A DNA stretch of 37,455 nt from a virus. Below the pieces are notes generated by a model. It saw only the letters and a program-made list of their open reading frames with translations, searched no databases and was not told the origin of the DNA. How positions within the stretch are numbered: the first letter of the stretch is position 1; the number at the start of each line of letters is the position of its first letter. Both the position numbers and the translations under genes were made by a program. The stretch covers positions 1 through 37,455 of the IMG/VR virus record IMGVR_UViG_3300050006_000929, one strand, 5' to 3'. Shown piece after piece: positions 6,748 to 17,400 of the stretch.

Positions 6748-9033
6748 ATGAGTATAAACGACCCCCAGGTGCTCAACCAAGTCCCTGCCCCCGATGCCGA
6801 GGACGTCAGTCGACACGACTTCTTCCACTTCAGCCTCCGCGATGCCCAGTCGGAGGTGGACCTGTCCACGGTCCACACCTACCTCGGCTTCGGCCGCGCC
6901 TACTACGACCCGTCGACGGACGGCCCTGACCTCCCCGAGGAGGTAGGCCGCCTCTCTGACGACGAGGACACCATCGGGGTGTCCCTTCGGTCGTTCTCGG
7001 ATACAGGTGCTCCCGGCACCCCCGGCAGCACGCCGGACGGGGACGCGTTCAGGTCGCTGCTGCTGGACGAGCTGGTCATTGAGAAGACGTCTGGTCCGGG
7101 CACGTACCAGAACGGCACGTACTACTTCAAGGACACGGACCTGACCGGACTGGGTCCGCTGATGGCAGACTTCAGGATCGAGGCAGCTCCGGTGGTCGTG
7201 GGTCCCCTCCGCAAGGCTCTCCTGTTGTTCGTGTGCCACGACGGCATGGACTTCTACATCCGGATCTGCTCGCCGGCGACGGACGGGTCGGGGACTCGCG
7301 TCGAGCACGGGTCGATCATCCTCGACCCCTCTGGCAACGCAGAGGTGAAGGTGGTGTGGGATGCCCGCACCGTAGTGGACGAGGTGATCGTCACGGCCCA
7401 GGGGGGTCCAGCAATCGACCCGGGAGTCGTGAAGGTGCCGGCCTCGGCCGTGGGAACGGTGCTGCCTGGGATCACGTTGGGGCCGTGGCAATTCGTAGAG
7501 CCCCAGTTCGAGTCGGGCATCCTGGTCGGCTTGGACGGCAGGGACACCGACACGGTGTACGTCAGGCTGGCTGCGTTCCAGCCCATCGCTGCCAACGTGG
7601 TGAGGAACGGCTCGGTACAGGCGGGGTCTTCCGGCGTCGTCCTACCGAACCCTGTGGTGGAGTACGACGGGACGGACGACCCCCTGACGCGCGACGAGGT
7701 CCCCTGGCTCGGGAGCGGTGTCGGTGTCGGCGGAGTCATCTTCCACGATGAGGCCACGAACGAGTTGGTCATCTCCAAGGCCGCGGCGGGAATCTTGCCT
7801 CACCTCCTCCACGAAGAGCGTATGCCGGACGCAGACGGGTGGGCGTTCGAGGTGGAACTCTCCGCCGCCAGCCTCGTACACGCGGGCACGACCCCCACTG
7901 GTGCAGGTGTCCTCGTCTCCGACGGCGTGCGGTCTGCCCTGATCGCCCTGATCGATGACTACGTGGACGCGTTCATGGGGGTGTACTCCACGCCCGGCGC
8001 GGTCGACACGCACGACGAGACCAAGTACACGCGGGCTGAGATCTCGTGGGGCGCCTCGCCCACGTACCTCTTCGTCACCATGAACCACACGCGGGCCATG
8101 CTCTCGTTGTTCGACGCTGACGGCGTACTGCGGGCCGAGGTCCCCTACGCCAGCTTGCCGACGGCTCCCGAGGGGCAGGTCGCTATCGGGTTCACCCACC
8201 AGGCCATGACCCCTGACGGAGTGAGCGGCGACATCGTCGTGCACGGCGCGCGGTTCTTCCCCGGCGCCACGACCTACGAGGCGCGTCTGGGACAGCTACC
8301 CCCTACTGCCGCCCCGCCCTGGGCGGAGCTGGCCCTGGGGACGGGTGTCTCCGCTATCTCCGGTGACCTCCTGGACCTGGATGACCCCGACTACGGGGAT
8401 CCGACAGGGCCGGCGGAGGGCTACCTCGTCTACTACCGCCCCGGAGACATCGGCCCTACCTACGGTGGCGGGGCCAGGGCGCGGTTCAAGATCAGCGAGT
8501 GGTCCGACAACATCGGCACCCCCGAGCCCGCCGAGAAGGGGATCTTCTTCGGCCCCGGGGTCTTCGACGGCTCCTACTCGGCCTACCTCTGCTTCGTCGA
8601 CTCGGGCACCCAGAAGTACGTGTTCGTGCCCACCAGCGACGTCGAGGGCAGCCTGGAGGAAGTCCTGGCCCAGAGCGAGGACGGGCAGAGCTTCTCCGCC
8701 GTGGTGGACTTCACTGTGGAGCACGAGTACCTGCTGATCATGCAGCCCCAGAGGAGCATCCGGGTGTACATCGACGGCGCGACCGCTCCTGTCATCGAGA
8801 TCCCGTGGAAGTCGGGGTTCGACCTCCCGCCAGAGCCCGTGCCCCTGCCCGTGGCCTGCGCCTTCTTCGGATCCTACGGCGGGTGGTCCGCGGCTCGTGG
8901 GCAGATCGCATCCGCCGCCCGCCACGCCGCCAACGGGGTGGACGTGTCGGTACGGAAGAACTTCTCGGACGACGAGGTCGACAGGGTCGCCGGCGCACTG
9001 GCCAACCTCCTGGTCGAGGCGGGGGACGTGTAG
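6748..9033 (+). CDS. Virion structural protein with probable concanavalin/LamG-like domains
   Basis: This 761-residue protein lies between two giant baseplate genes. Its composition is beta-rich (Val, Gly, Thr, Asp, aromatic residues) with one or two Cys, typical of extracellular phage fibres. Two regions resemble a jelly-roll lectin-like fold: about 355-510 (WAFEVELSAAS, later YLFVTMNHTRAMLSLFDADG) and about 540-720 (RARFKISEW, later YLLIMQPQRSIRVYIDG). In LamG-type domains such a strand pattern often carries sugar or Ca2+ binding, but no binding residues can be assigned. The C-terminus ends in a helix (DDEVDRVAGALANLLVEAGDV). The ATG is preceded by GGAG with a long 13-base spacer. Its stop is directly followed by the next ATG. 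A role in baseplate periphery or host contact is inferred. Confidence 0.68.
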   Translation: MSINDPQVLNQVPAPDAEDVSRHDFFHFSLRDAQSEVDLSTVHTYLGFGRAYYDPSTDGPDLPEEVGRLSDDEDTIGVSLRSFSDTGAPGTPGSTPDGDAFRSLLLDELVIEKTSGPGTYQNGTYYFKDTDLTGLGPLMADFRIEAAPVVVGPLRKALLLFVCHDGMDFYIRICSPATDGSGTRVEHGSIILDPSGNAEVKVVWDARTVVDEVIVTAQGGPAIDPGVVKVPASAVGTVLPGITLGPWQFVEPQFESGILVGLDGRDTDTVYVRLAAFQPIAANVVRNGSVQAGSSGVVLPNPVVEYDGTDDPLTRDEVPWLGSGVGVGGVIFHDEATNELVISKAAAGILPHLLHEERMPDADGWAFEVELSAASLVHAGTTPTGAGVLVSDGVRSALIALIDDYVDAFMGVYSTPGAVDTHDETKYTRAEISWGASPTYLFVTMNHTRAMLSLFDADGVLRAEVPYASLPTAPEGQVAIGFTHQAMTPDGVSGDIVVHGARFFPGATTYEARLGQLPPTAAPPWAELALGTGVSAISGDLLDLDDPDYGDPTGPAEGYLVYYRPGDIGPTYGGGARARFKISEWSDNIGTPEPAEKGIFFGPGVFDGSYSAYLCFVDSGTQKYVFVPTSDVEGSLEEVLAQSEDGQSFSAVVDFTVEHEYLLIMQPQRSIRVYIDGATAPVIEIPWKSGFDLPPEPVPLPVACAFFGSYGGWSAARGQIASAARHAANGVDVSVRKNFSDDEVDRVAGALANLLVEAGDV
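6751..6780 (-). promoter_or_regulatory. Candidate sigma70-type promoter for the antisense zinc-ribbon gene
   Basis: On the - strand TTGGTT (6780-6775) and TATACT (6756-6751) are separated by 18 bases. TATACT occupies exactly -12 to -7 relative to the A of the ATG at 6744, so transcription would begin at or next to the start codon. It lies inside the first codons of the divergent + strand gene. The -35 box is a weak match (TTG only). The short AT-rich patch stands out in very G+C-rich surroundings. Confidence 0.4.
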
Positions 9034-12000
9034 ATGGGCACCACGACCGAACACTACGTCGTGAAGATGGGGGACGAGAACCAGCCCCCGGTGGCCCGTG
9101 TACTCCCCGTGGAGCAGTCGAACGCCCTGGGATCCGTGGTCCAGCTCACCGGAGAGGCCAGCTACGACCCCGAGAGCGCCGTCCTCGACTTCACGTGGTC
9201 CTTCCTCGAGGCGCCCATCGGCAGCGAGCTGACCGACGACGGCTTCGACTCCCTCAACGACACCGGGTCCGTCGTGTCGTTCACACCCGACCTCATCGGA
9301 ATCTACAGGGTCTCCCTGGTCGTCAGCGACGGCGAGCTGGACAGCGACGTGGCAGAGGGGTACGTCCGCATCTCCCCGGTGCTGGCGCCGGTATGCACGG
9401 ACCTGACGCCCGACGCCAAGCACATCTTCCGGTGGGTCACGGATTTCCTGGGCCTGATCGAGGACAAGGAAGTCTTCAGCATCCTGTGGTCAGCCCTCCT
9501 TCAGATCTGGGGAGACCAGCTCCTCGCGGGGCTGCAGGTCGACTACAACAAGAGCATCCACACGGCCCAGGAGCTGTTCCAGCGACGGTGGCAACACTAC
9601 GACCCCAGGCTGGCTCTGGCGCCCAGCTTGCACTACGTGGTTGTGGGGAACCAACAGGACGGGACGCACGCTGTCACAGGTGGGGTAGGGCGCATCAACA
9701 AGGGCATCCTGCTGAGTGACGCCACGATGTTGGTGCTGGAAGGCGTCGTCAGCGTCGACTACGTCTCGTACCAGATCCAGGTGGTGGACAGCAACGGGAT
9801 CGCCCCCGGCAACAACGGCGTGTACACCATCGCGCGCGCCCGCACGGATCGATCGCAGTATCAGCTCTCGGGCGCTACTCGGTTGCCTGATGTGACCGCA
9901 GACGTGATCACCACGGGCAACGACCTCGTGGCAGTGGCGGGCTCCGACCTCGTCACCTCTGCCCTGACGGACTTCAGTCTCTTCGCCGGGTTCGAGTCGG
10001 GGGACGTGATTCGGATCGGCAACGAGTACATCATCATCGACGCGGTGGGCGTAGCGGGCGGGCTGCCCGACAACAGCACGCTGCAACTGCGTAGTGCGCC
10101 TACATCTCCCGGGGCAGGCCTGGCCTTCACCGTGTACAACCTCGTCACGCTCCGCCTGGATCCGTTGGAGTCGATGTACACGGACACCTTCTTCATGCCG
10201 CAGTCCGACGGCGACCTGAGCCTGCTCAACTCCGGGGAGATCACAGGCTACGCAGACATCACCAACATCACCGAGGTGGTGGTCGGTGTGGCCAAGGTCT
10301 TCGACGATGCGGTGGGGAAGACCATCCAGCTGGATGGGGACCAGAACAACGGCGCCTTCGTGGTGGGGAGCGTCAACGAGGCAGGGGACGGCTACCACAT
10401 CGTCAGCGCCTTCGGGGGCACCTTCCCCCAGGAGGGGGTGGCGTTCACGCTGGAGGAGGTGGGCAGCGCCGACGGCCGGATAGTGGTGGTGAATGGTCGC
10501 TCGGCCACCCTGCGCCGCGCGTACAACGACGATCTCCAACCCAACCCGCCGACAGGGCCGGGTCCTGTGACGGTCGGCGTGGCTACGGAGGCTCTGCTCC
10601 TGTCCGGTCTGGAAGACGTCGAGTGGCGCTTGCCCGCCACGTTGTACTCGGAGCAGTACGACTTCGAGGACATGGGCGTCCAGCCCGGGGACCTGTTGGT
10701 GGGTGAGCTGTACCGCCCAGACACGGGGGCCGTAGCGAACGTCTACGCCTCGGTGGTGTCCGTGGACGGTCCCCGTCTCGGGTTCGAGGTGACGCGGCAG
10801 GACATCACGGCAGGGACAGACCTGGACCTGTCGGATGAGGAGAAGTACACGATCGCGGAGTCCCTCGGCTTGGAAGGCGCGACCCTGGACCTGCTCGGTG
10901 CCCTGGAGCTCGAAGGGGACGCGCAGGACGTGGCGGACGCCTACAACTCCACGGCCTTCGGCAACCAGTACTACAACGTGCCGGTACGGGACTCCCTGGG
11001 AGTCGTCGTCGGCCCCCTGACGCTCCAAGTGCGAGCCAAGTTCGTCGTCCGAAACTCCTGGGTGCCTGTCCACAACGACCTGGTCAGCTCGCCGTGCCTG
11101 AGCGAGTACATCGCCAAGCCCGTCGTCTACGAGAACGAGGAGGGTGCAGTCACCCTGGTCACCAAGGAAGGTGCGACCAAGGAGCTGGACCTCACTCCCT
11201 TCAAGCTGGTGGAGAACAGGGAGTTCACGATAGGCCCCGAGGACGCCGTGTGGGGCAGGGACGGGGACGCCGTAGCGGGCTCTCCGATCTTCACCTCGGC
11301 AGCGGGGGACTTCCTCAACCGGGTCGTGGCGGCGGGGGACACCCTGGAGCTCCGCGGGTTCAACGCTGGCCACTACGCGATCTCGGAGGTGCTGTCGAGC
11401 ACCCAGGTGAGGATCGGTGAGGAGGCCACTGGGGCCGCCCCCACGATCTCCGACGGCGATGTCGAGTGGTATCTGACGCGACGCCGACCAGGCAACTTCA
11501 TCCGCTTCGTGCCCGGACTGTTCAGCCCGGCATGGCCCGCCCCGGCTCGCCTCTGGTCGGAGGTGAGCTTCTTCGACAACGGGCAAATCCTCGAGGACAA
11601 CTTCGGTCACCTCGTCAAGCTGTCCAGGGAGGACCTGTCTTCCCGGGAGTCCACGGGCATCTCGTACAAGGACGCCTTGGAAGGCCTGATGTACGCCTGG
11701 TCCTTCGGGCCGCGGGTCGAGATGGTTCGGGTGGGCGCGCAGCTCCTCCTCGGCCTGGCCACGTCGGAGAAGCGTGGGGAGATCACGGAGATCCGGGAGG
11801 ACTACCAGACGGACCCGACGACTGGAGTAGCCACCTTGGGGCGCATCCTCGTGGAAGACGTCGACGTCGACGACAACACCACGGGGCTGATCCGGGTCTA
11901 CTTCTTCACCCCGACGACGGACGAGGCCGACGAGAACTCCACCGGAGTGGCGATCAACCCGGTGACAGGTACGCGCTACACCAAGGGGGACGTCGTCGAG

Positions 12001-13845
12001 AAGTTCACCCCTCTGGCCCGCGGGGTCGAGGTCCTGGACTACGTCAACAGTCCGACGTGGTGGGCGGGCATGGGCTCGCAGGGAGTGGTCGGTGCGGAGC
12101 TGCGGAAGTACCACACGTGGCGCCTGCTGGCGAACGTGGACGTCATCGACTACTCCGACCTCAAGATGACGGCGGACTTCGTGCGTGCCATCCGCGCGGT
12201 CTGGACAGAAGTCGACGCCGTGATGTTCAAGCTCCTGGTCGACGATGTGACGATCTCCGACACGGTGGAGATCGAGGGATCCCTGCTGCTCTTCGACAAC
12301 CCGGGTATGGGCCTGGAAGCCGCCCTGGGCTTCGGCTACAGCCACCACGGCCACCAGCTCATGGACTTCGGGGAGAGCATCAAGGCCAGCCGGGTGCTGT
12401 TCACCGGGTGGGACCTGGAGACCGTGGCCGGGGTCGCCGAAGTGACCTCCGCCCGTGGAGGCTTCCTCGGCGACCTGGAAGAACCCCCGAATCCCTACTT
12501 CAGCGAGGTGCCAGAGACCACCGCGGTGACCGCCCCGGACCTGCTGACGTCCAACCAGATGGTGCGCGGCGTGAGCCTGTATCACGAAGGAGATATCCTC
12601 CACATCTTGGAGGGGGACAATGCCGGCCGGTACGAGATCGAGGGAGTGCCCGGGAACAAGGAGCTCTCCCTCCGACAGGCGGGGGTAGCCCCGAGTACGA
12701 TCCCTGCTCTACCGCCTCTCAGCCCAGACCCTACGCAGCTGAAGAAGGCCTCGGGGCAGAAGTTCATGATCGAGCGGCGGGTGCGCTACCCGCTGATGGG
12801 TGAAGAGGGCGGAGCAGGACTCGGTGTCGAGGTGTCCAGTGTCGACCCGGTGGCCTACCTCTCGTACGACACGGGCGTGGGCTCCGCTGGCTTGGCCGTC
12901 GGGGATCGGCTGGTCGTCGTCGACAACTACGAGGCCACCTACGAGATCCGCAACATCACCGACGAGGCCGGGGTGGTCCGGTTGGACCTGGATCGGCCGG
13001 CGCTCCTGCCTGGGATCACGGACGACGACTTCAAGGTCTTCCGTCCGGTCATGTTGGCGAACCCGCTGTGCGCAGGGGTTGTCCATGCCCACGCCGGTCA
13101 GAACGTCACCCTGGGAGAGGACCTTTGGGGGCACGGCGTGTCCGTGTACGACTACCTCTACATCTTGACGGGTCCCGAGGCCGGGCACAGGTTCCGCATC
13201 ATCGACCTCCCCGTCGCCGGGGACTCGTGGGTGCAGGAGATCCCCGGAGCCAACCTCGTCGGCGCGGAGTGGGAGATCCGACGCGAGGAGCTGGGGGACA
13301 CGCCCTTGACCTTCGGCAAGGTGCTCGAGGTACTGCCCTGGGCGAAGACGGAGCTGGTGTTGTACGACCCCAAGTTCCAGATCGTCGTGGCTGTGGCCGA
13401 CATGCAGGGGATGGGAGGCACGGCCGCGGTGTCCCCGAGCACGGATCTCCAGGCGGCGGGCGCACTGCCTGGGGACTTCCTCGAGCTCGGCAACCCGGCC
13501 CAGCCTACGGATACCGCGACAGGGGTGTTCGAGGTGGCTACGGCCGGGCCAGCAGTGTCGTTGACCAAGGAGGTGGGGAACGCCTTCTCGGGGACCAACG
13601 CACGCATCCTCCGCCGCACGGCGGACTTCAACGTCAACCTGATCACCGTCACCTCGGTGGCCGGGACGAACTTCGCAAACCTGGGGGTACTGCCCGGGGA
13701 TGTGGTAGAGCTGTGGGAGAACCCTGGGGACACGCCGTTTGTTCGACGCGTCCTGTCGGCGGCAGCTGGTACGATCACCCTCACCAGGACCATGGGCGTT
13801 GTGGCGCTCCGGTTCGGTAGGATCATCCGGCGCGAGGAGAACTGA
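9034..13845 (+). CDS. Giant tail protein with N-terminal PKD domain and repeated beta modules
   Basis: This is a 1603-residue virion protein. Residues about 17-117 match a PKD (Ig-like) domain: NQPPVARV, TGEASYDPES, LDFTWSF, then VSFTPDLIGIYRVSLVVSDGE. Residues about 125-190 form a helical, Trp-rich segment (FSILWSALLQIWGDQLL, YNKSIHTAQELFQRRWQHYDP), probably an assembly interface. Much of the rest consists of short beta modules with the pattern G-D-x-L-x-L ... G-x-Y-x-I: AGDTLELRGFNAGHYAI near 770, EGDILHILEGDNAGRYEI near 1185, and four more between about 1285 and 1600. The ATG follows the previous stop with no gap and its own stop overlaps the next start (TGATG). PKD domains occur in phage tail proteins that contact other proteins or glycans. 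The exact position in the tail is unknown. Confidence 0.7.
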   Translation: MGTTTEHYVVKMGDENQPPVARVLPVEQSNALGSVVQLTGEASYDPESAVLDFTWSFLEAPIGSELTDDGFDSLNDTGSVVSFTPDLIGIYRVSLVVSDGELDSDVAEGYVRISPVLAPVCTDLTPDAKHIFRWVTDFLGLIEDKEVFSILWSALLQIWGDQLLAGLQVDYNKSIHTAQELFQRRWQHYDPRLALAPSLHYVVVGNQQDGTHAVTGGVGRINKGILLSDATMLVLEGVVSVDYVSYQIQVVDSNGIAPGNNGVYTIARARTDRSQYQLSGATRLPDVTADVITTGNDLVAVAGSDLVTSALTDFSLFAGFESGDVIRIGNEYIIIDAVGVAGGLPDNSTLQLRSAPTSPGAGLAFTVYNLVTLRLDPLESMYTDTFFMPQSDGDLSLLNSGEITGYADITNITEVVVGVAKVFDDAVGKTIQLDGDQNNGAFVVGSVNEAGDGYHIVSAFGGTFPQEGVAFTLEEVGSADGRIVVVNGRSATLRRAYNDDLQPNPPTGPGPVTVGVATEALLLSGLEDVEWRLPATLYSEQYDFEDMGVQPGDLLVGELYRPDTGAVANVYASVVSVDGPRLGFEVTRQDITAGTDLDLSDEEKYTIAESLGLEGATLDLLGALELEGDAQDVADAYNSTAFGNQYYNVPVRDSLGVVVGPLTLQVRAKFVVRNSWVPVHNDLVSSPCLSEYIAKPVVYENEEGAVTLVTKEGATKELDLTPFKLVENREFTIGPEDAVWGRDGDAVAGSPIFTSAAGDFLNRVVAAGDTLELRGFNAGHYAISEVLSSTQVRIGEEATGAAPTISDGDVEWYLTRRRPGNFIRFVPGLFSPAWPAPARLWSEVSFFDNGQILEDNFGHLVKLSREDLSSRESTGISYKDALEGLMYAWSFGPRVEMVRVGAQLLLGLATSEKRGEITEIREDYQTDPTTGVATLGRILVEDVDVDDNTTGLIRVYFFTPTTDEADENSTGVAINPVTGTRYTKGDVVEKFTPLARGVEVLDYVNSPTWWAGMGSQGVVGAELRKYHTWRLLANVDVIDYSDLKMTADFVRAIRAVWTEVDAVMFKLLVDDVTISDTVEIEGSLLLFDNPGMGLEAALGFGYSHHGHQLMDFGESIKASRVLFTGWDLETVAGVAEVTSARGGFLGDLEEPPNPYFSEVPETTAVTAPDLLTSNQMVRGVSLYHEGDILHILEGDNAGRYEIEGVPGNKELSLRQAGVAPSTIPALPPLSPDPTQLKKASGQKFMIERRVRYPLMGEEGGAGLGVEVSSVDPVAYLSYDTGVGSAGLAVGDRLVVVDNYEATYEIRNITDEAGVVRLDLDRPALLPGITDDDFKVFRPVMLANPLCAGVVHAHAGQNVTLGEDLWGHGVSVYDYLYILTGPEAGHRFRIIDLPVAGDSWVQEIPGANLVGAEWEIRREELGDTPLTFGKVLEVLPWAKTELVLYDPKFQIVVAVADMQGMGGTAAVSPSTDLQAAGALPGDFLELGNPAQPTDTATGVFEVATAGPAVSLTKEVGNAFSGTNARILRRTADFNVNLITVTSVAGTNFANLGVLPGDVVELWENPGDTPFVRRVLSAAAGTITLTRTMGVVALRFGRIIRREEN
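12578..13836 (+). repeat. Cluster of G-D/G-Y beta modules in the giant PKD protein
   Basis: Modules of about 45-55 residues follow one another with gaps: near 12590 (EGDILHILEGDNAGRYEI), 12894 (VGDRLVVVDNYEATYEI), 13140 (YDYLYILTGPEAGHRFRI), 13480 (GDFLELG) and 13690 (GDVVELWENPGDTPFV). The common core is a Gly-Asp turn, a hydrophobic strand, a Gly-rich turn, then an aromatic residue and Ile. Divergence is high, so this is a protein-level repeat, not a DNA tandem repeat. Confidence 0.55.
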
Positions 13846-14432
13846 TGCTTCACGTCCAAGGAAGAGACCCCGGGGTCGAGTGCAACGTCTGGATGGGTCT
13901 GCGCGACCGGCGAGGCCGGGTCGTCCCCGAGAGCGTGCGCGAGGGCCACAACGTCTGGACCCTGACCGGCCGCGAGTACCTCGTGGGGCGGATGTCCCTG
14001 GCTTCCGTGGCCCCGACGAGAGTGGAGGGGCGGTCGGACTGCGTCTACTACATCGGCATTGGATCCGGGGTGCAGACCGAGGTCGAGTCCGTCAGCGCGC
14101 TGGTCACCCCGGTGGAGTACAGGTCAGGCAGCTTCTTGGCCCCGATCCAGACGCCTCCGACCTTCCCCGCGGACACCACCAGCACTCCTCGCACGTCCGT
14201 GCGCTACATCCGGGAGTACGCCAGCAACGAGATCAGCCTGGGTGCTGACGTCGTCGTCACCGAGGCAGGCCTCTACACCGACGGCGACCCTTCCAACAAC
14301 GACGCTCCGCCTGCTCCCGTCACGCTGGCCGCCGCCGGTGGCCGGGCACCACTCGCGTACCACTCCTTCGAGCCGATCACGAAGTTCCTCGGCTTCACGT
14401 TCGTCATCATCTGGGAAGTGAGGATCACCTGA
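13845..14432 (+). CDS. Small tail or baseplate-appendage protein
   Basis: This 195-residue protein follows a pattern common in phage tail genes next to fibres. An N-terminal NVWTLTGREYLVGRM segment is followed by CVYYIGIGSG (about 66-75), a central region with repeated VSALVTPVEYRSGSF, then VVVTEAGLYTDGD (about 136-148), and a C-terminal FEPITKFLGFTFVIIWEVRIT. The order 'G-I-G-S/T-G, E-A-G-L-[FY], F-x-P-I-x-K, W-x-[IV]' is familiar from small tail proteins of many phages, although its exact function is not settled. It sits between two giant tail genes and overlaps each by 1 base. A connector between baseplate and appendage is a reasonable inference. Confidence 0.6.
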   Translation: MLHVQGRDPGVECNVWMGLRDRRGRVVPESVREGHNVWTLTGREYLVGRMSLASVAPTRVEGRSDCVYYIGIGSGVQTEVESVSALVTPVEYRSGSFLAPIQTPPTFPADTTSTPRTSVRYIREYASNEISLGADVVVTEAGLYTDGDPSNNDAPPAPVTLAAAGGRAPLAYHSFEPITKFLGFTFVIIWEVRIT

Positions 14433-17400
14433 TGGGCACCCGATTCCAGAGACGGCCGCGACTGCTGGGGAACCTCCCCTTCCCGGTGCTCAACCAGCCC
14501 TTCATCCGGGGAGCCAACCGGGCCGACCTGACCACGGGTATCTTCGCGGGCCTGATCCTCCCAGGTGATCTCCAGGTGGACGTGACGGGTACGACCAGTA
14601 CGGTCAACCTGACTGCGCAGGACATCAGCACGGTCGTCAACGACTGCAACACGCAGTTCGCCGCCGACGCCTCTCCTGCCACGGCGAGCAACGAGGGCGG
14701 GTTCCTGGTGATCCGAGCAACGGGCGCCGGTGAGGGGACCTACGTGCACATCCTGGGCGGCTCCGCCTGCGATGCGCTGGGCTACCCGTACTCCCCCGAC
14801 CCGTACGCCCGCGTCGAGGCGGACGACATCGGCACGTCCCCGCCCTACGCCACCGACGACGAGCACCCGTTCTACCCCACGTTCATCCAGCAGATGGAGG
14901 ACGTGACGCCGGAGTCCGTCAACCGCGGCTTCTATCAGCTGGCCGCCAACGACGACGAGCTGGAGTACTACCTGACCCGTCCTCTGGCCCTCCCGCAGAT
15001 CCTCAACGTGGATCCGTCGGCCCCGGCCTGGGCACCCCACCTCGTGCTGGACGCATCTGGGAACATCGAGCAGATCGACTTGTCGGTGCTGGGAGACCCC
15101 GCGGGTCCTGCGCCCGACCTGAACGACCGCATCTTCGTCGGCAACCTGAGCCGTACCTCGACCCTGCGCCAGATCGCCGGCTACTTCGCCGTCCAGGACT
15201 CACGCGATGTGGAGATCATCTCGGGTGGCATGACCGTCCGGGTGTCGGCCATCACGCACGGTCAGCGCGTCAACCCCCTGCTGTTCCCTGACGAGGACTC
15301 GCCGCCCGCGGCTCCGCTGCCCGACGCGGCGGACTGGACCGGAGGAGGAGGCAACGTGCTCGGTGGGGGCACTGTCAAAGCGGCGTCCGCCGCGATCACG
15401 GACGTGCTCTACCGATCTGGGGTGCAGGCCAACGGTGCTACATTCCTCGCAGATGGCGTGCGCGCCGGCGACAAGGCCACCATCGCCGGGGCAGGCGTCA
15501 CCGAGCCGTTCAATCACGACGGCGAGTACCGCATCGAGCAGGTGGTGCACGAGGACGCGTTGCTACTGAAGGCCCGTGGGCTCGACGCCATGGAACTGAA
15601 TCCGTCCATCGCGGGGCCGCTGGGCAACGTCGAGGTGTCAGTGGATCAGTTCGCGGACGGGGTCTGGATGTCCTTCCAGCCCGCGATCCCCGCAGGCCGT
15701 GCGTTCAAGCTGATCTACGGGGTGGAGTCCTCTCTCGCGCAGATCAACCCCGACTACCTGCTGGACCTAATCGTCCGCACCTCTGAGGAGGTCGACGACC
15801 TGGTGCAGGAGACCATCCGCAGGATGAAGGGACCGCTGGTCGACAGCACGGACGACTTCACGGCCTTCCCCTTCGCCCACACCATTCCCGGTGGCGTGTC
15901 GTACGCGGGCGAGGCGGACGTGTCGCAGGAGCTGCAGTGGCGCCGGACCACGATGCAGGGCGCCTACGACGGCCAGGGCCGCGGATCGGGCGGAGGGTTC
16001 TACGCCCAGATTGACTCCCGGCCGCCGCGCTGGGAGAACCGTACCCCCAGCACCCGCGCCGGAACCATTGAGCGCACAGGGGTTGCGGCGGACATCCTCG
16101 CGGGAAATGTACTCCACGTCCCCGGTGAGGCGTTCACCTTGGACGACATCGGGAAGACCGTCATCCTGAAGTGGCCGGGGGCGGCTCCTCTGGCCGTGCG
16201 CGACAAGGCGGCGTTCAAGCTGATCGACTACCTGACGTCGGAGTCGGCGGTGCTGGAGCCCGCTACCCACGCGCCTTCCATCCCGGTCTCGTCCGGGTAC
16301 GACTACGACCTCGTCACCGACAGGTTCGACGACTTCCGTTCCACACACCACGCCCACGCGCTGGTGCCTGGAGTGGCCGGTGGCCGACAGGGCTACGTGT
16401 TCACCTCGGATGTCGACCCCAACCCCATCAACGTGCCCCTGGGCGAGGGCTTCCTGAACCTCCGTGAAGCCTCGGTCCACATGCACGACAGCGGCCAGGC
16501 GCTCAGTCTCGTTCCCGCAACCTTGCCGGGCGGGAACAACGAGATCTACCTGCCGTTCGATCCGACGACCACGAGGAACATCCGCGCAGGGCACCCCAGT
16601 GGGGAAGTCCTGTTCGGCGGCTGGGTCTTCATCAGCAACAGCCCTGGGAACGATGGCTGGTACCGGCTGCTCGAGAAGAGGGGTGTGCACAAGGGCGACG
16701 CGAACAACTTGGTCACCGTCGCGGACCTGGACGGGAACTACCCGAGCTTTGTCGCCGACCTGACCGCTGCGCCGAGGGTGCACTTCTACTACTCGGTCAT
16801 GTCGTCGAGCACGTTCGAGGCGCTGGACCCCGCAGCGATCATCTCCGGCAACTCCCCCCTGGGGACCCTGCTGCACGAGGATTTTATCGAGGGTGGTCCC
16901 CACTACTCGGCATCCGGCGTGCGCGTACCGGAGGGCTGGGGCGCCCTGGGGATTAGCTGGCGGGGCGAGGCGTTCGGCGGGATCTGGGGAATCCTCAACG
17001 ACGCCGCGTTCGATGCCCTGGACAACGGAGACGGCGCGGAGGGACCGGCCGTCCGCTTCTACTCGTACACCCCTGCATATGGGGCGCACTTCGCCCACGA
17101 GGCGGCGCCCATCTCGTACCCGTCCACGTACAGGGGTGGCTTCGCAGGCACCTTCGTGGCGCGCACCAGGAGCCAGGACCGCAATAGCGCCTCCTTCGCT
17201 GGGACCCCCGGGGGCTGGGCCGTGATGGCCGTACAGAAGGGGTGGGACCCCGCTCTGTTGGTGGGCTCCGTCGACGACGTATCCACGATCACCAACTACA
17301 AGTGGAGCAACATCACTCCACTGGTGTCCTGGGCCGCCCAGGTCGGTGCGGCCGAGACGGACATGACCCAGCTCCAGAACGGCTACCTGGAGTTCCTCGG

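Noticed and set aside
9490-12603. A 1037-codon open frame on the - strand opposite the giant PKD protein
   Set aside because: It mirrors the G+C-rich + strand gene and its product is full of His, Arg, Asp, Gly and Val with no domain pattern. The + strand frame has clear PKD and repeat modules. Treated as an antisense shadow.
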